A DNA stretch of 64,000 nucleotides from positions 464,068 to 528,067 of the forward strand of contig NZ_LMVB01000002.1 of assembly GCF_001510645.1 (NCBI RefSeq). Direction: 5' to 3'. Positions within the stretch are counted from its first letter, which is position 1. Every line of letters starts with the position of its first letter. Both the position numbers and the translations under genes were made by a program. This DNA comes from Paenibacillus sp. FJAT-29882 (GTDB taxonomy: Bacteria; Bacillota; Bacilli; Bacillales; DSM-1321). The notes under the pieces were generated by a model. The model did not search any database and was not told where the DNA came from. It saw only the letters and a list, made by a program, of their open reading frames with translations. Below are positions 54,119 through 62,099 of the stretch, piece by piece.

Positions 54119-55201
54119 TCACTCAAAATAAACGGCCTTACCCGTTTTGGCAGATTCATAGATGGCTTCTAAAATTTGTGTAACGACTAAGGCTTCTTCC
54201 GGTTTCACGATCGGTTCTGTGTTATGAATAATGCTTTCGATCCAAAGTCTCGCTTCTAGATCAGCATCACTTTCTTCCTTCCCATCATAAAAGGCAACAC
54301 CACCAGCACCTAACTCCACATTGGTTGTATACAGTTTACTAAAATTCTCACCATTAATACGCAAGCCGTCTTTCATATCAGCTCCACCTTCCGTACCACT
54401 AAGCGAGCATTTTGCTTCATCCACATCAAGGGTATTCAAAGCCCAACTTGCCTCTAAGACAATGGTTGCTCCATTTTCCATCGTAATAAACCCAAACGCA
54501 GAATCTTCAACCGTGAACTTTTCTGGATCCCAAGGGCCCCAAGCATTTGCAGCGTCCTTCTTTTTCCCTAATTTATGATAAACCGTTCCCATCACAGATT
54601 TCGGTTTATAATTGTCCATCATCCATAATGTTAAATCGAGAGCATGTGTCCCAATATCAATTAACGGGCCGCCACCTTGTTTCTCTTCATCTAAGAATAC
54701 GCCCCAAGTTGGTACTGCTCGGCGGCGAATAGCATGTGCTTTTGCGTAATACACTTCACCTAGGTCACCCTGTTTACAAACATTGTGTAAATGTTGGCTG
54801 TCTGGTCTAAAGCGATTGTTATATCCAATCGTTAGCTTTTTACCGGTACGTTCTGCCGTTTCAACCATTAACTTAGCTTCTTCAGTCGTTTTTGCCATCG
54901 GCTTCTCACACATAACATGCTTGCCAGCTTCCATAGCCGCAATTGAAATTTCCGCATGAGAAATATTTGGTGTCAGGACATGGACCACGTCGATGGATTC
55001 GTCTTTCAATAATTGTTGATAATTCTTATACACCGCTGCTTCAAGTGTTCCATACTTCTTCGCAGCTTTCTCTGCCTTTGTTATGTCAATATCACAAAAT
55101 GCAACCATTTCTACTTGTTCAAGCTTCTTAAGACTCGGTAAGTGTTTTCCATTCGCAATTCCTCCACACCCAATAATCGCTACCTTTAATTTTTTAGACA
55201 T
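54119..55201 (-). CDS. Gfo/Idh/MocA family oxidoreductase (3)
   Basis: 360 aa. AIIGCGGIANGKH at the N-terminus, catalytic CEKPMA and GGGPLIDIGTHALDLTLWMM are conserved. It shares the AIRRRAVPTWGVF loop with oxidoreductase 1 (AIRRRGIPGWGVF), so the two are close paralogues. GAGGAGG precedes ATG 55201. It acts on an unknown sugar derivative with NAD(P). Confidence 0.9.
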   Translation of the reverse strand: MSKKLKVAIIGCGGIANGKHLPSLKKLEQVEMVAFCDIDITKAEKAAKKYGTLEAAVYKNYQQLLKDESIDVVHVLTPNISHAEISIAAMEAGKHVMCEKPMAKTTEEAKLMVETAERTGKKLTIGYNNRFRPDSQHLHNVCKQGDLGEVYYAKAHAIRRRAVPTWGVFLDEEKQGGGPLIDIGTHALDLTLWMMDNYKPKSVMGTVYHKLGKKKDAANAWGPWDPEKFTVEDSAFGFITMENGATIVLEASWALNTLDVDEAKCSLSGTEGGADMKDGLRINGENFSKLYTTNVELGAGGVAFYDGKEESDADLEARLWIESIIHNTEPIVKPEEALVVTQILEAIYESAKTGKAVYFE

Positions 55202-55369
55202 TTTATTTTCCTCCTCAAAATATTTTTTTGCTAAATACCATACTAATATTTAAAAAAATCAGTATTTTGTAAATATATCTACTAGTGCCCTTTCAATATC
55301 TGAAAAAATGGAACTATTTTTTTTAATGACTTTCAATATTTGTTTTTCATCCCCTTATTTTAGCCGCCG

Positions 55370-56434
55370 TTAATCGAAGTAAATTTCCATACCTTTTTCA
55401 CTAGATTCATAAATACCAGCCAATATTTTCATAATTTCTACGCCATCTTGAACGGGGCTGATTGTTTCCATTTCACCCTTTACACAAGATACAAAATGGT
55501 CAATTTCATTTTGGAATCCTTTATTAAAATCAAATGATAATGAATCAATTTGTGGTGTAATATTTAAAATAGTATTATTTTTTTCCGTTACAAGTTGAAG
55601 TCTAGGTTCAATTTCTGCACCACCTTTGTCACCGAACACGCTGACCGCGATTAACTCTTCCTTCACATGAAGCGTAAAACTGACATCAACCATTAAAGAT
55701 GCACCATTTTCAAATCGAATGATTGCATTGGCTAGATCTTCTACTGTATTTTTATCTGGATCATAGTCTGCCGCTTTATAGAAGGTTTTATTTTCAACAT
55801 TTGAACGATTTCCCAGTTTATTGTATGTGTTTCCGCTAATTGATTTAACTTTCGGTTTTCCCATTAAGTACCAGCATAAATCTAAAACATGAACACCTAA
55901 ATCGATCAACGGACCTCCACCTGAGCGTTCTTTATCAGCAAACCAGCCTCCAGGGTTACCCAAAGCCCTAATGCAAGATGCTTTTGCATAATAGATTTCA
56001 CCAAGGTCACCTGAATCAATGAATTTTTTTAACACTTGAGTATTGGTGCCAAAACGGCGAACGAAGCCAACTTGAAGAGTTTTTCCATCACTTTCTTGAA
56101 CTGCTTCCTCTATTTCAAGTGCTTCCTCTACTGTTTTACAAAGTGGTTTTTCTACTAATACATGTTTACCAGCTTGTAATGCAGCAATTGATATTTCCGC
56201 ATGGGAGTTATTCCATGTACAAATACTTACAGCATCAATTTCAGGATCAATTAATAAATCCTGATATTTTTTATAATACTTTCCAGCACCATACTTATCT
56301 GCTTTTTCTTGTGCTCTATGTTCGTTAATATCACAAACGGCATAGATTTCAACATCCTTATTATTTTTGTAGGATTCAAAATGCATGTCTGATATAGAAC
56401 CTGCTCCAATTACACCAACTTTTATTTTCCCCAT
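55370..56434 (-). CDS. Gfo/Idh/MocA family oxidoreductase (4)
   Basis: 354 aa. GVIGAGSISDMHF, VEKPLC and GGGPLIDLGVHVLDLCWYLMG are present. GAGGATAAGGA precedes ATG 56434. It is the second gene of the block, 154 bp after the TIM-barrel gene. The repeated presence of dehydrogenase and TIM-barrel genes suggests stepwise keto-sugar chemistry (oxidation, isomerisation or elimination, reduction). Confidence 0.9.
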   Translation of the reverse strand: MGKIKVGVIGAGSISDMHFESYKNNKDVEIYAVCDINEHRAQEKADKYGAGKYYKKYQDLLIDPEIDAVSICTWNNSHAEISIAALQAGKHVLVEKPLCKTVEEALEIEEAVQESDGKTLQVGFVRRFGTNTQVLKKFIDSGDLGEIYYAKASCIRALGNPGGWFADKERSGGGPLIDLGVHVLDLCWYLMGKPKVKSISGNTYNKLGNRSNVENKTFYKAADYDPDKNTVEDLANAIIRFENGASLMVDVSFTLHVKEELIAVSVFGDKGGAEIEPRLQLVTEKNNTILNITPQIDSLSFDFNKGFQNEIDHFVSCVKGEMETISPVQDGVEIMKILAGIYESSEKGMEIYFD

Positions 56435-56587
56435 TTCCTTATCCTCTTTTCTCTTGTTAAACTTCTTCCCGAATTCCGATTTAACAATTCAAGCACCCGA
56501 CTCTTGAGCAATACAACAAATTATCATAGAGGGTTTTCAAATCAAAATTGAAAATGCCTATCACAAATGTAACTAACCTGATACTAA

Positions 56588-57460
56588 TTAAGCCTCTTTC
56601 CAAAAGCGTCTTAGATTATCCATTCCAATTTTACATGCTTCCTTGCATTCTTCCATTCCTTCAAATTCCAATGTAATATTACCATCGTAACCGAATTCCT
56701 TAATAAGTTTAACAATTTCTCTTATTGCTATATCACCTTGTCCAACAATTGCCCCCCTTAGGAAATTACCATTTGACGTCTTAAACCATTTTCCTGCACC
56801 AGGATCTTCATAAAAAGGACGAAAATAAAAATCTTTAAAGTGAACAAGTGATGCATATGGTAGATTCTTCTTCACACCTACAATAGAATTTTCATCAACA
56901 CACATAAAGTTCCCTATATCCAATGTTGTTTTAAAGTTAGGCCTATCAACTGCATGGAGCACGCGTTGGACGCGATCACTGTGTTGAACAGCAACACCGT
57001 GATTTTCTATCGTTGTTGTAATCTCGAATTGTGCTGCATAGTCAGCAATGCGACGGCTCCCTTCAATGATTTGTGGTAGACTGTTTTCAAAGTATTCAAT
57101 TGTCATTTTTTCACGCGGGAGTGTAAACGCTGTCACATCATGACGCATATGTCTGATATCCATTCGTTTTAAAAGATCAACATGTTCTTTCAATCGTACA
57201 ATTTCCGCTTCAAATTCTTCTTCTGTTTCTTGGACAAAATTTGCTGGAATCGAATAGTTTGATAGTTCGATCCCTACTTCTTTTGCTTTATCACGCACTT
57301 TATCTGCTAGTTCTAAATTATCTACTAAACTAAAACCATAAGGAACAATTTCCATATGCTCTCCACCATTGTCGGCAATCCATTGCACAACATCTAGTAC
57401 ATCCATTTCTCCAGCTTCAATGGCATCTAGCAAACTATACGTGCTTAATCCTACTTTCAT
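56588..57460 (-). CDS. Sugar phosphate isomerase/epimerase-like TIM-barrel protein (2)
   Basis: 290 aa. Metal-site candidates are Glu in TIENHGV (about 150), Asp in TLDIGNF, His in LVHFKDF and Glu in TLEFEGME. It begins the dehydrogenase block; AAGGGGG precedes ATG 57460. It differs clearly from the TIM-barrel protein at 51078, so the two probably do different steps. Confidence 0.87.
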   Translation of the reverse strand: MKVGLSTYSLLDAIEAGEMDVLDVVQWIADNGGEHMEIVPYGFSLVDNLELADKVRDKAKEVGIELSNYSIPANFVQETEEEFEAEIVRLKEHVDLLKRMDIRHMRHDVTAFTLPREKMTIEYFENSLPQIIEGSRRIADYAAQFEITTTIENHGVAVQHSDRVQRVLHAVDRPNFKTTLDIGNFMCVDENSIVGVKKNLPYASLVHFKDFYFRPFYEDPGAGKWFKTSNGNFLRGAIVGQGDIAIREIVKLIKEFGYDGNITLEFEGMEECKEACKIGMDNLRRFWKEA

Positions 57461-57609
57461 CTCATATCCCCCTTACACCTTCGTATTCGTACCAGAAATA
57501 CTATCTGGATTTTCATACATGATGGATGTAATCTTGATGACTGTCATTCGATTAAATTACATTTTATGTTTAACTAGTCAACTCTACCTTTAGACTATTT
57601 CTATTGATA

Positions 57610-57651
57610 ATGACTCGTATGAATATTTCCCAAAAGGGCCATACGAGTCAT
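57610..57651. terminator. Hairpin between the substrate-binding relic and the TIM-barrel gene
   Basis: ATGACTCGTATG and CATACGAGTCAT form a perfect 12-bp stem. The plus side has a CTTTTTAATT tail, the minus side has none. With no plus-strand gene upstream its role is unclear; it may be a boundary structure. Confidence 0.45.
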
Positions 57652-57732
57652 CTTTTTAATTATCATGAGAGCTCAATTAGCACGGTATTTAAGTACCAGC
57701 AAACTGTTATTTTTCTATAAATATAGGATTAT

Positions 57733-57990
57733 TTATTTTTAGCCCAACGATCATAAGCACCTTGATAAATCTCAATATATTCGTCAATTTTCATCTTTTC
57801 AATTGTTTCTACATAATTACCCCAATTTGATAATGGTTCAACACCAGTAATGAACTTTGCCTCCATCTGCTCGACATAAGAGCGTAAGTCAACCTCAATC
57901 GCATTAACTTGTTTTTGTTCCTTTGAAGTTAAATAAACGTATGGAAAAGGAACTTCACCAAAAGGAGCAATCTTATCTGATGTTGTGGTG
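57733..57990 (-). pseudogene. C-terminal remnant of a family 1 extracellular solute-binding protein
   Basis: Minus-strand frame ending at TAA 57735-57733. It encodes FGEVPFPYVYLTSKEQKQVN, then DLRSYVEQMEAKFITGVEPL, NWGNYVETIEKM and IDEYIEIYQGAYDRW, the standard end of LplA-like sugar-binding lipoproteins. The first about 80% of the gene is missing. The remnant is cut at the IS200/IS605-like end at about 57993, so that insertion probably caused the loss. Confidence 0.8.
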
Positions 57991-57992
57991 CT

Positions 57993-58140
57993 GGCGTACT
58001 ATTTACTCCCTCTAGAGGTAAATCGAGAAAAGATTTACTAATGTCTAAATCCACCTACTCAAGTAGGTGGATTTAGACATTAGTGTTGACGACTTAAATT
58101 CGTAAAACTAAGACTCAAGTCTTCTCCATTGATTACCGAT
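57993..58140. mobile_element. Remnant end of an IS200/IS605-like element (TnpB-associated type)
   Basis: Three palindromes in 150 bases: ATTTACTCCCTCTAGAGGTAAAT (given here as arms ATTTAC/GTAAAT-like, 58001-58023), a perfect 21-bp inverted repeat with TCAA loop (58038-58058 and 58063-58083, core AATCCACCTAC/GTAGGTGGATT), and AAGACT-CA-AGTCTT (58110-58123). Subterminal hairpins without terminal inverted repeats are typical of IS200/IS605 ends, and the right end normally carries the TnpB guide RNA scaffold. No tnpA or tnpB frame remains. Confidence 0.6.
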
Positions 58141-58145
58141 AAAGA

Positions 58146-59150
58146 TTATATTTTATCTACAGAGTGAAGGTTCACTCTTGTTCCTATTTCGTCATATTCC
58201 CACAATTGAAGAGCAGCACCTATCATGCCCCCTAAGTTTCCTTTGTAGGCAGCGAAGATATCAACTCCTTCTACTAATGAAGACATGGCTCGCTTTTTCA
58301 TTTCCGCTTTTATTCCATCTATAAGAGGAGCTCCTGCTTCCGCTACCCCGCCGCCAATGATAATTGCTTCTGGATTAAATATATGAACGAGTGATGCAAT
58401 CGCTGATCCTAGTGCTGCAATTGCTTGATTCATAACAAGTGCTGCTGTAGGATCACCCTTTATCCAATCGGCAATGATTTTTTTTGCTTCGATTTGAGTA
58501 GTTCCTATTCCTTGTTTCATAAGAAGTTCTTGCATCCTCCACGCAATACCCGTACCTGACGCATATTGCTCAAGGCAGCCGATACTCCCGCAATGGCAAG
58601 GAACACCGTTAAAATCGACTGTCATATGGCCGATTTCAGCGGCACCTCCCCAAGCACCGTGAATGATTTTTCCATCTATGAGAATAGCTCCGCCAACTCC
58701 TGTTCCGAGTGTTAAACAGATGACATTTCTTTTATTTTGTGCAGCTCCTAAATATTTTTCAGTTAGGGCCAAGCAATTCACATCATTATCGACAATCACC
58801 GAGGCAGCAAATTCATGCTCCAATTCATCCTTTAACTTCGTTCCAGTATAGCCGGGAATTAATGAATTAGCATAGCGGATACTCCCTTTGTTCCAATCGA
58901 TTTGACCAGCACTGCCAATGCCAATTCCCTTTAATGAAGTACCATCAAATGAATAGTGGTATTCATTCAAAAGCTTAGAAATTAATGTTTTCACTTGGTT
59001 CAGAACCTCTCCTTGCTGAGCAAGGGTCGGCAAATGATGCTGTAAAAGGATCTGACCATTTCGATCGATTATTCCAGCGTTTATCTTTGTTCCTCCAATA
59101 TCAACACCGATGGCAAAATCTGATGAGGAAATGAATTCGATTGGAGTCAT
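58146..59150 (-). CDS. ROK-family sugar kinase (candidate N-acetylmannosamine kinase)
   Basis: 334 aa. ATP-binding GVDIGGTKINAG (about residues 15-26), catalytic Asp in VDNDVNC, TLGTGVGGA, and the ROK zinc motif GHMTVDFNGVPCHCGSIGC in order. It starts in an ATGA overlap with the preceding small gene, so translation is coupled. Beside a NanA-like lyase, an N-acetylmannosamine kinase role is likely; glucokinase or other hexosamine kinases are the alternative. Confidence 0.87.
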   Translation of the reverse strand: MTPIEFISSSDFAIGVDIGGTKINAGIIDRNGQILLQHHLPTLAQQGEVLNQVKTLISKLLNEYHYSFDGTSLKGIGIGSAGQIDWNKGSIRYANSLIPGYTGTKLKDELEHEFAASVIVDNDVNCLALTEKYLGAAQNKRNVICLTLGTGVGGAILIDGKIIHGAWGGAAEIGHMTVDFNGVPCHCGSIGCLEQYASGTGIAWRMQELLMKQGIGTTQIEAKKIIADWIKGDPTAALVMNQAIAALGSAIASLVHIFNPEAIIIGGGVAEAGAPLIDGIKAEMKKRAMSSLVEGVDIFAAYKGNLGGMIGAALQLWEYDEIGTRVNLHSVDKI

Positions 59151-59356
59151 ATTTGCTTACCTAAAAGGGAGTCATCATTGCCACGGACTGCTTCTATAAA
59201 TTTGGCCATCAGTAGTTGTTGCCTTGTGATGACATGCCCAACTGCACCAGCCACTTCTATCACTATTTTCTTCACCGTATCACCAACATGTAAAGGTTCT
59301 TCCTGAAGCACGTGGCAAGTAACGGTCAATGTTTTTTCGGAAAATTGCGAATCCAT
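59147..59356 (-). CDS. Small conserved-context protein of unknown function
   Basis: 69 aa, MDSQFSEKTLTV, then HVLQEEPLHVGDTVKKIVIEVAG and a C-terminal amphipathic helix. No signal or membrane segment. It is tightly packed: its start follows the lyase stop by five bases and its stop overlaps the ROK start. The ribosome binding site GAGGTGA fits ATG 59356 better than GTG 59365. The coupling suggests a real gene with a role in the same pathway. No family was recognised. Confidence 0.65.
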   Translation of the reverse strand: MDSQFSEKTLTVTCHVLQEEPLHVGDTVKKIVIEVAGAVGHVITRQQLLMAKFIEAVRGNDDSLLGKQI

Positions 59357-59361
59357 CCCCT

Positions 59362-60291
59362 TCACCTCACTCTTACACTTTTTGCTTCACTGATATAATC
59401 CAAGATTTTTTGGTTTAATCTTTCTATGGAAGCCTCATCCGACTTTCTTATTGGCAATAACGGCAGACGGGGTTCTCCGCAATCAATCTGGCGTAGCTTT
59501 AAGATCGCTTTACACGCACCATAAAGGGAAGGGTAGGATAATAATTCTGAAATGATATCATTTACTTTATATTGCCAATGTCGTGCTTCCTCGATATTTC
59601 CTTCTTGAAAACACTGTTCAATTTTCAAAAACAACTCAGGCATGACACCATACGTACCGCCAATCCCTCCATCTGCCCCGATCATTCTACCCGCAATATA
59701 TTGTTCATCTGGTCCGTTAAAGACAAGGAAATCTTCTCCACCAATTGCTTTAAACTGCTGCAGCTCGTATGTGCTTTCAGATGAAATTTTCACACCAATT
59801 ACTTTCTCTTGTGCAGCCATTTCTTTCAGTAGCTCTGGAGAAAGATGGAACCCTGTAGTTTGAGGAATATGATAAATAATAAAAGGAAGATCTGTGCTGT
59901 CAATCATACTTTGCCAGTGTTGTTTTACACTAGCAGGAGAGAGACGGTAATAAATAGCTGGGACAGCAGAAATCGCATCCGCGCCTGCCAACTCTGCATG
60001 TTTTGCCAGCTCCACACTATGCTTTGTAGACGGACTTCCAACATGGGCAATGATGGTCAGTTCTTTTCCCACTTCCTCCATGACAGCATCCAATACAAGT
60101 TTACGTTCTTCATTGGTTTGGAGCATTCCCTCTCCAGAACTTCCGCCAACATATAATCCTTTTACGCCACTATCTGCATAATATCGAGCCAGTTTTTTCA
60201 CACGCTCATAAGAAACTTCTCCGTTTTGGTCATAACAGGAGTACATCGCAACAAAAATCCCTTTGAATTTTTCTCTATTAACTCTATTCAT
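59362..60291 (-). CDS. nanA: N-acetylneuraminate lyase-like aldolase (DapA superfamily)
   Basis: 309 aa. Class I aldolase: GGSSGEG at 49-55, Tyr140 in IIYHIPQ and Schiff-base Lys168 in IGVKISS, the same spacing as Tyr137/Lys165 of E. coli NanA. The FNGPDEQYIAGRMIGADGGI region and the C-terminal half resemble the Ruminococcus gnavus-type sialic acid lyases. It would cleave N-acetylneuraminate to N-acetylmannosamine and pyruvate. Other keto-acid aldolases of the family remain possible. It lies between the DUF624 gene and the ROK kinase in one unit. Confidence 0.82.
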   Translation of the reverse strand: MNRVNREKFKGIFVAMYSCYDQNGEVSYERVKKLARYYADSGVKGLYVGGSSGEGMLQTNEERKLVLDAVMEEVGKELTIIAHVGSPSTKHSVELAKHAELAGADAISAVPAIYYRLSPASVKQHWQSMIDSTDLPFIIYHIPQTTGFHLSPELLKEMAAQEKVIGVKISSESTYELQQFKAIGGEDFLVFNGPDEQYIAGRMIGADGGIGGTYGVMPELFLKIEQCFQEGNIEEARHWQYKVNDIISELLSYPSLYGACKAILKLRQIDCGEPRLPLLPIRKSDEASIERLNQKILDYISEAKSVRVR

Positions 60292-60310
60292 ACTAACGCC
60301 TCATCCCTCA

Positions 60311-60997
60311 TTAAATTTCAATTATCTTTGCTTTATTTGAAGTAATTCCATTCACAGGGTTTTTCCCTTTTAATTTAGAAGCCTTTCGTTCCATACTAAC
60401 AAATGCCGTATTCGCGAGCCACATAAGTGAATATGCCAACAAGCTGAAACTAAAGAACGGAAAGAGCCCTGGAAACTGGATCATGACCATGCTGAAGACA
60501 GTGATGACGGCAGCCATGCTGATGACATGAAATGGGTGGGAGATGGCAGTAATGGCTGCATATTTTATGACATTGGATAGTTTAATCTCAAAGTGGACAT
60601 ATACCGGAATAACAAACAGTACCGTCATCAAATATGCGACGCACATTGTCGAAACTACGAAAAATAATACGATTTGGATTGTATCATTTCCTCCTCTAAA
60701 TAATTGGAGATAATAAAAAAGACTAAATCCTGTCACAACAATAGCCCATCCCAATATATTGGCCTTAAAAAAAGAAGCACGGTACAGATTCCAAAATGTA
60801 CGAAAAAGAGGAAATTCTGTTTGTTTATTGATCCATTTCCTGCAAATCGCAAACATTGTAAATGTGGCAGGAAAAATGCCTCCTACGATAAGCCCCAAAA
60901 TGCAGAAAAGTATCCATATTAATTGAACAAAAAAGAATCTTGCAATCCATTCCATGACCGTGTTTAATTTCCCCATGTAGCCGCCCGTTTGAAACAT
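60311..60997 (-). CDS. DUF624 (YesL-like) membrane protein
   Basis: 228 aa with five or six membrane helices. The first helix region WIARFFFVQLIWILFCILGLIVGGIFPAT is typical of YesL/DUF624 when read in parts, followed by FPLFRTFWNLYRASFFKANILG. DUF624 genes regularly accompany carbohydrate ABC importers with LplA-like binding proteins in Firmicutes; a function in transport is suspected but unproven. ATG 60997 has GGTGG close upstream. The longer frame to 61024 has no ribosome binding site. Confidence 0.85.
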   Translation of the reverse strand: MFQTGGYMGKLNTVMEWIARFFFVQLIWILFCILGLIVGGIFPATFTMFAICRKWINKQTEFPLFRTFWNLYRASFFKANILGWAIVVTGFSLFYYLQLFRGGNDTIQIVLFFVVSTMCVAYLMTVLFVIPVYVHFEIKLSNVIKYAAITAISHPFHVISMAAVITVFSMVMIQFPGLFPFFSFSLLAYSLMWLANTAFVSMERKASKLKGKNPVNGITSNKAKIIEI

Positions 60998-61044
60998 TTT
61001 CCCACCCCATTTTTTTCTGAGCATCTATTGTCATGTCGATGCTA

Positions 61045-62064
61045 TCAAAGTTTACTTATCATTTTTTCTTTGTCTCTGACAGGCACGTTTGCTTCTACCA
61101 ACTGTTGAAAACGAACAGCCAGTATTTTATCGCCTTCAGCATTTGGATGCAGCCCGTCAGGCATATACTTTTCATACTCTTCTCCAAACATTTCAAGACC
61201 GTCTAAATAATACAAATTTTGATCGCCATGCTTCTTCAAGATTTCAATAACTTGTACGATTTCTTTTCTTGTCTTTTCAAGTGATAAACCAACTTTGTTT
61301 TCTGTTTTTTCATATTCCCTGTTAAAAATAGGAGAAATGATCGCAATTGGCACATCTTTTTGTTTATCTCGGATGATTTGGATAAAGCCCATTAATGCTG
61401 GTGCAAACGTTCGATCTGAGAGCGCGTTTCCTCTTACAATGTTGATTCCTACACACATAGATATAAAATCAGCAGGCATATCGCGGATCATCCGCGCTAC
61501 CGTAGGTTCCAAAAAACAATTTCCACTGTATCCAAGGCAGGTAAGTTTAAAATCCATCTCATTCGCTACAAGCGCAGGCCATGTTTGGGAAGGGCTGTCA
61601 GAATAATAACAATGAGTAATCGAGCTTCCATAAGTAACCCAGTGCAAGCGTGAATCCTCTACAAGCTCCCACTTTGCGTGCTCATCAATCCAAATTCCAG
61701 TAATAGATACAGCCATTTTTTGCGATAAATATAGTTCAATCAGCTTTGTTTCGTCTGAAAAACCATCAAAGTGTACAGAAGTATCTCCTTTTGAGATGTG
61801 GGCAGTTTTGTATAGAGAACCGTTTATTAAACAATCCATCTGCATAAACTCAGCTGCGTCCAATATTCCAATGTTTATAATTTTCGTATTACTACGAATT
61901 ACTATTCTGACACCAGCAGGAAGCTCTGCCTGTCCGCCAATCTCGTTTGGTAAAAAAATCTCAGCTTGCTCAAAAGGAATTCTCCAAGGTTTCATATACG
62001 TTTCTGTTTTTTCAATTGAGATGGCCCCATGAAACATTTTTTCAGATAATGGCAGTTGTTGCAC
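61045..62064 (-). CDS. SGNH/GDSL hydrolase (candidate sialate O-acetylesterase)
   Basis: 339 aa. A beta-rich N-terminal domain (residues 1 to about 145) is followed by an SGNH domain: block I YGSSITHC (Ser nucleophile about 149), block II GYSGNC, block III CVGINIVRG and block V DGLHPN with catalytic Asp-His. There is no signal peptide, so it acts in the cytoplasm. Between a sialidase and a sialic acid lyase, removal of O-acetyl groups from sialic acids is a reasonable guess. The start is GTG 62064 (eight bases after GGAG); GTG 62073 overlaps that site. Confidence 0.8.
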   Translation of the reverse strand: MQQLPLSEKMFHGAISIEKTETYMKPWRIPFEQAEIFLPNEIGGQAELPAGVRIVIRSNTKIINIGILDAAEFMQMDCLINGSLYKTAHISKGDTSVHFDGFSDETKLIELYLSQKMAVSITGIWIDEHAKWELVEDSRLHWVTYGSSITHCYYSDSPSQTWPALVANEMDFKLTCLGYSGNCFLEPTVARMIRDMPADFISMCVGINIVRGNALSDRTFAPALMGFIQIIRDKQKDVPIAIISPIFNREYEKTENKVGLSLEKTRKEIVQVIEILKKHGDQNLYYLDGLEMFGEEYEKYMPDGLHPNAEGDKILAVRFQQLVEANVPVRDKEKMISKL

Positions 62065-62099
62065 AGTAATCACTCCAAATCAGTTTCATAGTTAAAAAC

